Part shown: positions 50,162 to 59,260 of the stretch, one piece after another | Layout: each line of letters opens with the position of its first letter | Position numbering within the stretch: the stretch's first letter is position 1 | NCBI RefSeq assembly: GCF_003030305.1 | Contig: NZ_CP023676.1 | Coordinates: 868,001-932,000 of the forward strand | DNA from: Cutibacterium acnes | GTDB lineage: Bacteria > Actinomycetota > Actinomycetes > Propionibacteriales > Propionibacteriaceae | Direction: 5' to 3' | Length of the DNA: 64,000 nt | Notes under the pieces: model-generated | Seen by the model: only the letters and a program-made list of their open reading frames with translations | Databases searched by the model: none | Told to the model about the DNA's origin: nothing | Program-made: the position numbers and the translations under genes

Positions 50162-52027
50162 TCAATTGCTGCTGTAACGCAGTGACACTTGACTCCCGAT
50201 AAGCTGCGCGACCACGGTGAGGACGGCTATGAGGCAGAACGCGCCAGCGGTCGTAGGCAGTGCAGCTGACACGGCAGCCCAGGCCGAGGTTCCGTTGTTG
50301 GAGGCAAACCTGAAACCCAGGGCCAAGATGACAGAAAACACCAAGATGCCGGTGACAACTTGCAGAATCGCTGCCTCGACGCCGACGGTGGCCAGGATGC
50401 CGAGGCGGCTGACTCCAAGCGAGCGCAGTACTTGGAATTCTTTGCGGCGTGACAGTCCGTTGCTGATGGTGGTCTGGATGACTCCGATGAGGCACATCAG
50501 GTAGACGGTGGCGAAGAGGCCAACATTGGAGCGATAGGTGTTGGCTCTGCGGAGATCTGACATGTACTGAACGAAGCCGGTCTTGTCGAAAACGGTTCCG
50601 CTGATGCCTTCAGACTGCAGCACGGAGCGGACTTCTCCCGTCGACAGGCCCTTAGTGAAGATGGTGGCGGTTGTGTTCTTTGGCCCGAGGGCGCTGATCT
50701 GGCCCCAGTCAAAGATGAGCCCTTCATACACTTCGTCGGTGAAGACCGCCACAACAGTCAAGGTCACAGGATGTCCAGTGTTGTCCACTACGGCTATGCG
50801 ATCGCCCACTGAGTTACCAATCCCGCTTGCAATGTTGGTGCCCGTAACTCGGGACATGTCTCCCGCCGTGATGTGCAGGTTGGTCAGCTTGGCGAACGCC
50901 GGCGCGTCTGTGAAGTGCCACATACGTCGGGTGCCTCCGGCAACTCGGTATCGGGAGGCAAGCCGCGACTGCTGGCGGGTTTTGTGGCCCAGGGCCTTGG
51001 CGATCGGAGTAGCGTCATCAAGATTGGTGGTAATCACGGTGTCGGCGGCTACCTGTGCAGTGAGTGCTTGCGTGCGCATCTGCTCATCGGGTGCGTTAGC
51101 GACCAGGAACCCTCCCAGAATGCCGCATGAGATGATCGCCGGAGTGACGAGGCGCGCATAGCGCATACGATCCTTCGCGGCGCGTCGGGCAGCCAACTTG
51201 CCAGGTCCTGGCGCGAACAATCCGACGATCCGCCCGACGACCCATGCCCCGATAGGCATCGCCAGAGGAGCTGCCGCAAGAAGCGGCACCACGGCCAATA
51301 TCGGCAATATCAGAATGATGTTGGTTCCCATACCCTGCGGGTCCAAAACAACCAAACTGACGACACCCGTCAGTATTAGAACGAACCGCCAAGCGATCTG
51401 CCACCAGGACATGCGGCGAGCCATGGGTGCAATGGACGCCAGCAGGTCACCTCTAATGCTGATGCGAGTAGCGACACAACCCGCAGTCGCGGCGACAGTG
51501 GCGATGAGCCCAGTCACCGCGAACATGCTGCCTACCGGGAACCTGAAGTCGATCGTCATGGTACGACCAAAGAAGCCGACTGCTTGCATGCCCCGAAACA
51601 AGGGATAGGTTAGTGCGGCGCCAATCAAGGCGCCGGGCAGGCCTGCGAGCAAGCCGAGGATGAAAGACTCGCTGGCAATCATCCGCGCCAGTAGTCCACG
51701 GCTGGCGCCCGTGAGGCGCATCATCGCCAATTCCTCTTGTCGGGATGCGATGACTTGCCTGATGGCTGTAATCATGAGGACACCGCTGATGGCGATTGCC
51801 AGCCCTGCCAACAAGGTCAGAATGCTTCGGATGCCGGGTAACTGTGTGGCAACTTCTTCGGTTGAGAAACCCGCAACGTGCACCCTGGTGATGTCAGAGA
51901 ACCCATGAACCAGTCCGGCTTCGGCCGATGTCAGCGCTGCCGTAGCTACGATCGTCGCCAGACAGCCCAGATACAGGGTCAGGTGTTGACGAACCAGACG
52001 CACAGACAGAACAGTCAGCTCCCGCAC
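50162..52027 (-). CDS. ABC transporter permease, FtsX-like
   Basis: The 621-residue protein has an N-terminal helix, a first block of three to four helices (residues near 60-190) with RQVIASRQEELAMMRLTGAS, a second block (near 210-290), a large extracytoplasmic domain of about 190 residues, and a C-terminal FtsX block of three helices with LSRRKEFQVLRSLGVSRLGIL. This is the layout of peptide-sensing or detoxifying ABC permeases. It overlaps the upstream ATPase gene by 13 bp. With the divergent kinase/regulator pair it resembles antimicrobial-peptide resistance modules, but the substrate is unknown. Unlike most neighbours it is intact. Confidence 0.88.
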   Translation of the reverse strand: MRELTVLSVRLVRQHLTLYLGCLATIVATAALTSAEAGLVHGFSDITRVHVAGFSTEEVATQLPGIRSILTLLAGLAIAISGVLMITAIRQVIASRQEELAMMRLTGASRGLLARMIASESFILGLLAGLPGALIGAALTYPLFRGMQAVGFFGRTMTIDFRFPVGSMFAVTGLIATVAATAGCVATRISIRGDLLASIAPMARRMSWWQIAWRFVLILTGVVSLVVLDPQGMGTNIILILPILAVVPLLAAAPLAMPIGAWVVGRIVGLFAPGPGKLAARRAAKDRMRYARLVTPAIISCGILGGFLVANAPDEQMRTQALTAQVAADTVITTNLDDATPIAKALGHKTRQQSRLASRYRVAGGTRRMWHFTDAPAFAKLTNLHITAGDMSRVTGTNIASGIGNSVGDRIAVVDNTGHPVTLTVVAVFTDEVYEGLIFDWGQISALGPKNTTATIFTKGLSTGEVRSVLQSEGISGTVFDKTGFVQYMSDLRRANTYRSNVGLFATVYLMCLIGVIQTTISNGLSRRKEFQVLRSLGVSRLGILATVGVEAAILQVVTGILVFSVILALGFRFASNNGTSAWAAVSAALPTTAGAFCLIAVLTVVAQLIGSQVSLRYSSN

Positions 52028-52767
52028 GCCTGTGCCTCCAAAGCAGCGATGCGACTGGAGATTGCCACGGCGTCCATGCCGGTGCTGTCGTCGGCGATCT
52101 GGCCGTCGAAGAGAAACAACACACGAGAAGCCGAAGCGGCGACGACGGGGTCGTGAGTCACGATGATCACAGTTGATCCAGCCTGGGAAAGAGCCTCCAG
52201 ATGAGTCATTACCTCGCGGCGAGACTCACTGTCGAGTGCTCCGGTGGGTTCGTCGGCGAAGACGACCTCCCGGGTCGAAGCAATGGCACGCGCGATGGCG
52301 ACACGCTGTCGTTGCCCGCCTGATAGCTGATCTGGATATCGGTGAGCGAATCCAGCCATTCCCACGCGTCCGAGCGCAGCTTCGACGGTTGCATTGTCCA
52401 TGCGTTTGCGGTCGAACAAGGCCGGTAGCTTGACGTTATCGGCAGATGTCAAGGCGTCAACGAGGTTGTAGGACTGGAAAATGAACCCCCACGATCTGCG
52501 GTGTAGCTTGTCCAGGTCGCTCTGGCTGAACCCTGTCAGATCTGCGCCGTTGTAGAGAACTTTGCCTGTTTTGGGTCTGACCAGTCCCGATATGCAGTTC
52601 AGAAGGGTTGACTTGCCCGAGCCCGAGGGTCCCATGATTGCTGTCATCGTTCCCGACTGGAACGTGACGCTGACACCCCGGAGCACTTCGGGACCCTTTT
52701 CGAATCGATGGTGTAGTTCTTTGACCTCTAGAGTCGGCACTGGTGGTTCCTCTCTAAGCCGGGTCAT
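52015..52767 (-). CDS. ABC transporter ATP-binding protein (MacB/LolD-like)
   Basis: The 250-residue ATPase has Walker [20 protein letters not shown]-loop WGFIFQSYNLVDALT, signature LSGGQRQRVAIARAI, Walker B EVVFADEPTGALD and the H-loop IIVTHDP, typical of ATPases serving FtsX-like permeases. The ATG at 52767 follows AAGGACAAGGG; a GTG 27 bp inside with GAGAGGAA before it is a possible alternative. It is the first gene of the pair with the permease. Confidence 0.92.
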   Translation of the reverse strand: MTRLREEPPVPTLEVKELHHRFEKGPEVLRGVSVTFQSGTMTAIMGPSGSGKSTLLNCISGLVRPKTGKVLYNGADLTGFSQSDLDKLHRRSWGFIFQSYNLVDALTSADNVKLPALFDRKRMDNATVEAALGRVGMAGFAHRYPDQLSGGQRQRVAIARAIASTREVVFADEPTGALDSESRREVMTHLEALSQAGSTVIIVTHDPVVAASASRVLFLFDGQIADDSTGMDAVAISSRIAALEAQACGS

Positions 52768-52829
52768 CCCTTGTCCTTCACTCCATCGAAAACTCCTTTG
52801 CCAAGGAATGGACATGAGTACCGAGTTGT

Positions 52830-52847
52830 AGTGGACCTGGCTCCACT
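52830..52847. promoter_or_regulatory. Inverted repeat between divergent ABC and kinase genes
   Basis: AGTGGA-N6-TCCACT is a perfect 6-bp dyad in the 113-bp divergent gap, so it is a candidate binding site for the adjacent response regulator. Confidence 0.45.
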
Positions 52848-52868
52848 GCTTTACGCCAGAGCCTGCGG

Positions 52869-52874
52869 TAGCCT
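52869..52874 (+). promoter_or_regulatory. -10 element TAGCCT, leaderless kinase start
   Basis: TAGCCT, six bases, then ATG 52881. Confidence 0.45.
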
Positions 52875-52880
52875 CACAGA

Positions 52881-54080
52881 ATGCATTCCGTTGAGCCTTC
52901 CTCGGTCACGAGACGGGTATGGCCCAACGGATGGTCTTGGAACCCGATTAGGTTTGTGTTCTCGACAGCGAACCTCAAGTCTCTTGCCCACGCGTTCGTT
53001 CTCGCCGTGTTGTGTGGTCCGATGGCCCTGCTGTCTTTGCTAGGACTGGTCCTCATTGGTGGAGTCGGTTCCGCGAGCGACGATATGTGGCGAGGAATGG
53101 CATTCTGGCGGGGATGTCGTGTTCCGCGTCCGCGCACGCCCGGTGTCGACTGGCGTACCTGGCTGTGCGCCCTGGTGCAGATGCTCCTGGGCGCGGCAGC
53201 CTTTGGTGTGCTCTCCATGGGATCGGTTTTGGCCGGTGCGTTCGCCTGGGCGGCGATCACGACTCAGCATGGGTGGGACCTCTTCGGGTGGTACCCGGGC
53301 GATGGGCTTGCCCGCCCCGTCATGGCGTCGCTGTCGCTGATCACTCTGATGCTCGAGATCGTCTCCTGTTGGGTCCTCTCTGGGTTGTCCGTGGCGGTGT
53401 GGGCGCTCCTCACCATGACGCGCACGACCGTTGACGATCTTCAGCGATCTCGTAAGGTGCTGACGGACTCATTCTCGAGTGAACGGAGACGCATTGAGCG
53501 AGAGCTTCACGATGGTGTGCAGCAGTACCTCACTGCAACACAACTAGCGCTGGCGACAGCGCAGCTCGCGTCAACTGACAACCCGGAGGCCCTTGCAGCC
53601 ATCGCGATTGCACAGGAGAACACTGGACGAGCTGTTGCTGCGCTCCGCACGACCATCCGAGGGATCCACCCTCGAGTGCTCGACGAGGCCGGTCTGACTG
53701 AGGCTGTCCGTGAGCTGGTCGGCCTTTCCGGGTTACGTGGCTCGGTGCAGGTCCAGGAGAATGGACACGACCAGCAGGTCAGTTCTTCGGGAGCAGTGCT
53801 GCTGTACCACGCCGTTGCCGAGGCCATGACGAATGCTGTTCGACATGGAGGAGCCTCAGCTGTCGCGGTCACTGTCACCTGGCATGCGGAGTCAGTCGAG
53901 GTGACGGTCGTCGATGATGGCACCGGTCCCCAGGACGGAGCAGTGTCCCCGGACAGTTCTGGACTGGCTGGCCTGACGCAACAAGCTGAGATGCTTGGCG
54001 GCAGCCTCTGGTTCGGACAAGATAAGGCCACAGGCGGTGGGCGATTGCGTGTACAAATCCCTCGCAAGACCGCTGTATGA
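52881..54080 (+). CDS. Sensor histidine kinase, NarL/LuxR-partner type
   Basis: The 399-residue kinase has about four N-terminal membrane helices (for example AFVLAVLCGPMALLSLLGLV and FGVLSMGSVLAGAFAWAAI) with little extracellular sequence, so it may sense through the membrane or the ABC permease. The HisKA_3 box is RRRIERELHDGVQQYLTATQ, with the phosphorylated His, and the ATPase has AVAEAMTNAVRHGGAS (N box), VVDDGTGPQ and SSGLAGLTQQAEMLGG. The stop overlaps an ATGA; the regulator follows 14 bp on. Confidence 0.92.
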   Translation: MHSVEPSSVTRRVWPNGWSWNPIRFVFSTANLKSLAHAFVLAVLCGPMALLSLLGLVLIGGVGSASDDMWRGMAFWRGCRVPRPRTPGVDWRTWLCALVQMLLGAAAFGVLSMGSVLAGAFAWAAITTQHGWDLFGWYPGDGLARPVMASLSLITLMLEIVSCWVLSGLSVAVWALLTMTRTTVDDLQRSRKVLTDSFSSERRRIERELHDGVQQYLTATQLALATAQLASTDNPEALAAIAIAQENTGRAVAALRTTIRGIHPRVLDEAGLTEAVRELVGLSGLRGSVQVQENGHDQQVSSSGAVLLYHAVAEAMTNAVRHGGASAVAVTVTWHAESVEVTVVDDGTGPQDGAVSPDSSGLAGLTQQAEMLGGSLWFGQDKATGGGRLRVQIPRKTAV

Positions 54081-54094
54081 GGAAGGAGGCCGAG

Positions 54095-54778
54095 ATGAAA
54101 GTACTACTGGCTGAGGATTCGGCTCTGTTACGAGCTGGGCTTTGCCAACTGTTGCGAGCCATGGGGCACCACGTCGTCGAGGTGGGCGACGCCGACACTC
54201 TGTTGCAGGCGGGACGATTCAGCGACATCGAGGCGATTGTTACAGATGTCCGCATGCCCCCGCGGATGGCCGATGACGGTTTGGCAGTCGTTCACGAGCT
54301 ACGCCGTGAACGACTTGCTGAGGGGCGCCCGGTTTTGCCTGTCATCGTACTGTCCCAGTATGTTGCGGCAGCCTATCTGGACCGACTCCTGGACTACGGG
54401 GCATTCGGCTATCTACTCAAGGAGCGCGTTTCGGATGTTGCCGAGTTCTCGCGGGCTCTCGTCGACGTGGTAGCCGGGGGAACTGTCGTGGACCCCGAAG
54501 TCACCCGCGCACTCGTCGGCGCTGCTAGTGACGGTTTGGCCATGTTGACTGATCGGGAACGGGACGTCCTAGAACTCATGGCCCAAGGACTCTCCAATTC
54601 TCAGATTGGTGAGCGATTGTTTTTGAGCCGTAGCGGCGTCAGCAAGCACGTGGCCAACGTCTTCATCAAGCTCGGCTTTGATCCCACCGACGACAACCGC
54701 CGTGTTCGAGCCGTACTTGTGTGGTTGAGACGAGAGGGTATTCACCGGGCTCCTTCGAAGCTGCTGGAACCTCGATAA
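54095..54778 (+). CDS. Response regulator, NarL/LuxR family
   Basis: The 227-residue regulator has a receiver domain (VLLAEDSALLRAGLCQLL, phosphorylated Asp in IVTDVRMPP, Lys in FGYLLKERV) and a C-terminal LuxR HTH (LTDRERDVLELMAQGLSNSQ, then IGERLFLSRSGVSKHVANVF). The ATG at 54095 is chosen since GGAGG lies five bases before it. It is coupled to the kinase and probably controls the divergent ABC genes. Confidence 0.93.
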   Translation: MKVLLAEDSALLRAGLCQLLRAMGHHVVEVGDADTLLQAGRFSDIEAIVTDVRMPPRMADDGLAVVHELRRERLAEGRPVLPVIVLSQYVAAAYLDRLLDYGAFGYLLKERVSDVAEFSRALVDVVAGGTVVDPEVTRALVGAASDGLAMLTDRERDVLELMAQGLSNSQIGERLFLSRSGVSKHVANVFIKLGFDPTDDNRRVRAVLVWLRREGIHRAPSKLLEPR

Positions 54779-54834
54779 CTCATATAGTCAGGTCCGGGGA
54801 GGCTGAGCGGGTCGCAACTGCTGGGCGGGTGCGA

Positions 54835-55020
54835 TCAGTGAAAATGCTGGGTCCTGGATTGGGCTCGCGAATCTCGGCTTGGACCCTGGTGGGAGCCACC
54901 ATTGAGATCGCACTCATCTGGCACGACTCGCCGATGTTCCCGTGGAGCAGTGCCCTACGGGTGCCCATGGAGAAGACCTTATGCGAGCTCGCAGAAAACT
55001 ACCGGATTGGCAATACTTGA
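54835..55020 (+). pseudogene. 3' fragment of a TetR regulator (repeat of the 48.3-48.9 kb gene)
   Basis: The peptide MLGPGLGSRISAWTLVGATI, then IALIWHDSPMFPWSSALRVP, MEKTLCELAENY mirrors VLGPGLDSRIYARVLVGAIT, WPDSPEFPSSFALREL, IEKTLSSFVNY from the gene at 48305-48868. DNA is close too (CCTGGATTGGRCTCGCGAAT in both). No HTH precedes it, so only the C-terminal third survives. Confidence 0.7.
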
Positions 55021-55071
55021 GCGGCCCACTGTTCAGCGCAGGGCGCCGTTGACGAAGGCGGACGAGGTTAG

Positions 55072-55434
55072 TTAGCCTTCGGTACGCACCTCCCAAGTAT
55101 CCCCGACTAGCTCACCAGTCGAAATGACGTGGTCGCGTAGAGAGTGCTTACAAATAGGCATATCCGTCTCAATAATTTCGGCAAGCTTGAGCACCCAATG
55201 TCGGTCACAGTACCGCTCAATTTCCGGATCTATTCCTTCCTGGACGGGTACCCGGACAATGAAGCGCGTGACGGAGTCAACGCAAAGCGATTCGGTCCAA
55301 GCGCACGCCGCGCCGCCTTCACCCGGGATGTCGAAGTCATCGGGGCCTCCATCATCGAATTCCGTCGAGCGGCCGCGATGAGCTCTCGGCTCATCCTTGG
55401 TTGGAAGGACAGTTCGTACCTGTTTCTCAGTCAT
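55072..55434 (-). CDS. Hypothetical protein, second gene of an unknown pair
   Basis: I do not recognise this 120-residue protein. It is soluble and acidic, with a charged first third (EFDDGGPDDFDIPGEGG) and a more hydrophobic core containing VDSVTRFIVRVPVQEGI, RYCDRHWVLKLAEIIETDMP and CKHSLRDH. It overlaps the 371-residue gene upstream by four bases, so the two are almost certainly one operon. Three Cys and several His leave metal binding open. Confidence 0.65.
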   Translation of the reverse strand: MTEKQVRTVLPTKDEPRAHRGRSTEFDDGGPDDFDIPGEGGAACAWTESLCVDSVTRFIVRVPVQEGIDPEIERYCDRHWVLKLAEIIETDMPICKHSLRDHVISTGELVGDTWEVRTEG

Positions 55435-56546
55435 GCCGTTCGGCCTCCGTATTCCTTGTCAAGAATCGACTCCATGTGGGTGACAGCGTCCTGGATCTCG
55501 CGATTGTCGAGGACGATGGATGAGTCGAGCCACCGTCCCCATTTACGTTTGAAGCGGTCGTCGAGTCGGTTGACTAGTTCACACTCGTCGGTGGGGGAGA
55601 ACCGGATGAACGCTTCGGTGCCATCCCGGTCCATATGGACCTTGACGTTTGTGTCGAGTTGTCGTTCGGCGGAAGGACGGGGAAGGACCAGACAGACGTC
55701 CAACTGGTCGACGAGTATGCCCCACCAAGCCGCGTCATTTTCGTGAACGACGCGGACGTTCATTTCGGGGAGGTATGTTTTCGGCACGAATCCAATTGCA
55801 TGCATCCATGTGGGCTGGGTGCCATCGTCGTAGCATGCCTTGACCATGGAAACCGTTCTACCCATGGTACGGCCATCTTCTAGGAGGATTTCATTGCCGC
55901 CAAAGTTGGCGGAAGTAAGTCTCAGGCCACAATCTTTTTCACCAGCAGTTGCAAGTTTGAGCTCGCTCACCGCATCTGGACCCTCGATCGCGTCGAGGAG
56001 GTCGAAGGCGTAGCTGAAGGGTTTTCGCGCTTGCTCAGGGTCTGTCAAGAGGCCGACCACCTCGGCTCGCATGGGAGTTTCCTGGAGCACGCTGCTGTCG
56101 AGCCACTCCTGAAACTCCGACAGAGTCGAGAAATTGCTGACACAGCACTTGGTTGAACTGTAGGTAACGAGGTTGTGTTCTGCGCAGAATAGTTTGGCTG
56201 CTACGGTTTGCCCACCGTAAATGTCGCTATCAAGATAACGGTGCCCTGCAGCGTCCTGGGATGCGATCCAGTCGAACCAATCAAGGATCGGGGCTTCCGC
56301 CCCGGTATCTCGATGTGAGTACGGATTCTCGTAAGATGCTGCTTCCCCGTCGATAGTGCACTTGGCGAGATTGCCATTGACGGCGATTTCATAATGGGCC
56401 GGGTTGCCGTGGGAGTCGAGGGCGTCGACGATGTATGTGTTGTCCATGGTCTTCGTGAATGAGGACGGCGACAACTCAGTACCATACGGAAGTAAATAAT
56501 CGTCCGGGAGAGCGAGTGGGAGAGAACGTTCGTGCTCTTTCTTCAT
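55431..56546 (-). CDS. Hypothetical protein, first gene of an unknown pair
   Basis: The 371-residue protein is soluble, acidic, and has no family I recognise. Features are LPLALPDDYLLPYGTELSPS near the start, GAEAPILDWFDWIASQDAAG, a CC pair in TYSSTKCCVSNFSTL, SELKLATAGEKDCGLRLTS, and a C-terminal RFKRKWGRWLDSSIVLDNRE. No signal peptide or helix for membrane insertion is seen. The start is ATG (then AAGAAAGAGCAC). The overlap with the 120-residue gene suggests two proteins that act together. Base composition is lower in GC than the core genes. Confidence 0.7.
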   Translation of the reverse strand: MKKEHERSLPLALPDDYLLPYGTELSPSSFTKTMDNTYIVDALDSHGNPAHYEIAVNGNLAKCTIDGEAASYENPYSHRDTGAEAPILDWFDWIASQDAAGHRYLDSDIYGGQTVAAKLFCAEHNLVTYSSTKCCVSNFSTLSEFQEWLDSSVLQETPMRAEVVGLLTDPEQARKPFSYAFDLLDAIEGPDAVSELKLATAGEKDCGLRLTSANFGGNEILLEDGRTMGRTVSMVKACYDDGTQPTWMHAIGFVPKTYLPEMNVRVVHENDAAWWGILVDQLDVCLVLPRPSAERQLDTNVKVHMDRDGTEAFIRFSPTDECELVNRLDDRFKRKWGRWLDSSIVLDNREIQDAVTHMESILDKEYGGRTA

Positions 56547-56739
56547 GGTGGTTACACTACCACGTCTACATAGCTATGCGGGTAGTTTCCTTTTGCCGAG
56601 ACTGCCGCCTGTGAACTATTTCATCTCATGGAGGAGTCCGACCGAGTACATGGAAAAATTCTTGAGGAATCATCTGGATAGCCTTCTAATCTGGATCTCC
56701 TAGTCACATATTCCCGTGAGTAGTCCAGACGATGCGAGC

Positions 56740-57212
56740 TATTCCATCGATTTCTCACCGGAATCAGTTGTGTGGAAGACGAGGACTTCGTACCCAAGTC
56801 TTGCGGCTTCGTCAGCGGCGGGCGTTGTCAATCCGGACATCGTCAGGCCAGCGACCGGTTTGTTGTGAGCTGTGTTGCTGACGATTCCAGCTTCTTCGTA
56901 CTCTTTGACCATGGCTGCGATAGCGGCGGATGCATTCGCGAAGACCATGCGCGATACGTGATTGATGTCGGCCACGTTAACGACGGAGTACATAAGTGTG
57001 ACGTCGGCCTGTCCCACGTAGGCTCTGGCATCTCCGGAAGACATCGTGGAAACCAGGAGCTTGGGGAATCCAATCGGCTATGCGGCTGTTGGAGAATGAG
57101 CCAACATCGATGATGACTCTACCTTGCTGCCGTTGGTAAGAATGCGGTGACGAAGCCAGTCGAGCTCGTCTCCCTCGGTATCCAAGGTTCCGAACACAGC
57201 AATTGCGGCCAT
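56740..57212 (-). pseudogene. Tm-1-like (UPF0261) ATP-binding domain protein, decayed
   Basis: From ATG 57212 (AAGGAGTG upstream) the first frame reads MAAIAVFGTLDTEGDELDWL, then a shift near 57110 moves to VIIDVGSFSNSRIADWIPQA, and another to VTLMYSVVNVADINHVSRMV, ANASAAIAAMVKEYEEAG and PVAGLTMSGLTTPAADEAA, ending GYEVLVFHTTDSGEKSME. Full members have over 400 residues; here the middle is deleted and the C-terminal half is missing. The function of intact relatives is poorly known. Confidence 0.75.
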
Positions 57213-57379
57213 GAAACACTCCTTCGTGATCATGTCATCATGACCGTAGTTCGGTGATTCTGCCTGCACCATGCTGCTTGAGACGAATTGGCCTATATGG
57301 TTGTACCGCTGGTTGCGAAGAAGGGCAATACTCCAGGTGTGGTTGTCGAAGTTGGCCCTGCAAGTATCTCGGCAAACCG

Positions 57380-58230
57380 TGGCGGAGGCTTTTGGGATTG
57401 TTGAACCGGCTGGACTACCCATATTGCGTGCGGCTATCGCGGAACCGTTCGCTCGTGATGGAGTTCCCACGGTCCCGCAGCGGATCGCTGTTAACACCGG
57501 CGTATGCTGACTGTCGCAGGTCTGGCTCTTGATCTCGTTGACCGCGATTTGCGACGTGCGCCAGCGATGTTCTATTACCAGACGAACATCCATATCCGAC
57601 TGGTCTGACGATGGCTCCCAGCCATCGCAAAGCCCTTGCTGCCTTGCTTGATCACTATAGTGTTCCCGTTGTCGAGGATTGCTGCTCGTATGACCTCACT
57701 GCATCGGGATTACCCGCTCCCATGTTGGCAGGAGAGATGAGCGATGATCTGGTACTCACGATCGGAACACTGTCGAAACTGTTTTGGGGTGGTCTGAGAA
57801 TCGGATGGTTGAGAGCCAGTTCGACGCGCATTCGGCAACTGATCGAGCGTCGCAAGGCGGAGGATCTTGCCAGCCCCATATCAACCCAGGTGGTTGCCAC
57901 CAACCTGATGACGCATGTGGGGGAAGCGCGTCGAGAGCGACGAGCGCTCTTCAAGCCGGCCGGGGGGCAACATGTGAGGTTGTTAGCGACGTGTTTCCGG
58001 CGTGGGTGTGGACCGCATCACAAAGTGGTACTGGTTTGTGGGCCGATACTCACAATGACTCCTCAGCTTTGGCTGAAGCTGCGAAACGAGTGGGGGTTCG
58101 ACTGGCTCCGGGGCCGGGATATTCGGCTTATGACGGGCAGCGGACAATGTTGCGGCTTCCTGTCTGGCATGAACCGGAGTCGCTCGAGAAAGCATTGGGA
58201 ATGCTGCGCCGAGCCGTCTCTGATAGGTGA
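57380..58230 (+). pseudogene. PLP-dependent aminotransferase, MocR/GntR type, decayed
   Basis: Segments of a fold-type I aminotransferase domain are spread over frames: GLPILRAAIAEPFARDGVPT, then MFYYQTNIHI, SHRKALAALLDHYSVPVVED, and TIGTLSKLFWGGLRIGWLRA with the PLP lysine in TLSKLFWGG. After a shift near 57960 comes ALAEAAKRVGVRLAPGPGYS, EPESLEKALGMLRRAV. The block between the first two segments is shortened. In MocR proteins such a domain follows a GntR HTH, which is not recognisable here. It is divergent from the Tm-1-like relic. Confidence 0.7.
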
Positions 58231-58403
58231 TGACGCCGATTGATTCGGGTGCGCCCGCACGGTGCTGCGGCGGCTGGAGGGGTTGCGGGGTTGGTTGTTC
58301 GCATGAGTGGAACGTGAGTGCGATCAAAACTGGCGGTCGTTGGGAATACACTCACTCACGTTCGAAACGTATGAAGGGCGCGTGGGCGCAGGAGGCTGGC
58401 GAT

Positions 58404-59115
58404 GGTCGAAGAGCGTTTGAAACAGGTCTTCAAGACCTGGCTGCCGGCCCAATCCCGGACTTGGCGTGACGGCATCTGAATCGTCGCGATGGACGGTTTC
58501 GCCGGCTTCAAGACGGCTGCGGCTGAAGAAATCCCCAAGGCCACGACGGTCGTGGACCGCATCTACGTCATCCGCCTCGCAGGTGACGCGCTCGACTTGT
58601 GTCGGTGCCGGGTCCAAATCGAGCTGTACAGCACCCGGGACCGCAGGCACCACCTGCTTACCAGAATCAGCGAACCCTCCCCACCGGCGCAGATCATCTA
58701 CCCACTGACAAGCAACAGCAGCGCGTGAATGAGCTGTTCGCCGCTGATCGGCACGTCGAAGTCGAGGCCACATAGGGGTCTATTAGCGCATGTTCGCCGT
58801 CTACCGCGCCAGCACGCGAGCAGAGGGCAAGAAGACCATGACCCGTTTGATTAACTCAATTGCCTCAGCCGCCCCCACCAGCCTTGCCGCGGTCTGCAAG
58901 CTTGGCCGGGTCCTGACCAAGCGCGGCGAGGATATCCTCGCGTTCTTACCACCATGACTCCAGCAACGGCCCCACCGAAGCGATCAATGGATGTCTCGAA
59001 CACCTCCACGGCACCGCCCGTAGCTTTCAGACCCTCCTTACCCACGGCACCACCAGATCCCTCTTGGAAACCGGCAGATCCAGACCCCAACAACACTCCC
59101 GAACCGTGAAAAGCC
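58404..59115 (+). mobile_element. ISL3 family transposase relic
   Basis: The frame around 58404-58580 gives RLKQVFKTWLPAQSRTWRDG, a stop, then VAMDGFAGFKTAAAEEIPKA and VIRLAGDALDLCRCRVQ, the conserved catalytic stretch of ISL3 transposases (VAMDGFTGFK). Further frames supply NELFAADRHVEVEA, MTRLINSIASAAPTSLAAV, EDILAFL and SNGPTEAINGCLEHLHGTAR. Many stops and shifts are present. Terminal repeats were not found. Confidence 0.8.
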
Positions 59116-59260
59116 CGAAAACCTCTAGAGGGAAATAACTGTCCTTTTCTCCGTCAATCACCACGGTGGCGGAATTTCCTTTATCCTAAAGCGGCGAAAA
59201 ACGCTGGCTACTCGGCAAGCAGATCTCCTGCTGTTTTCATCTGTCAACACAAGAAAATAC

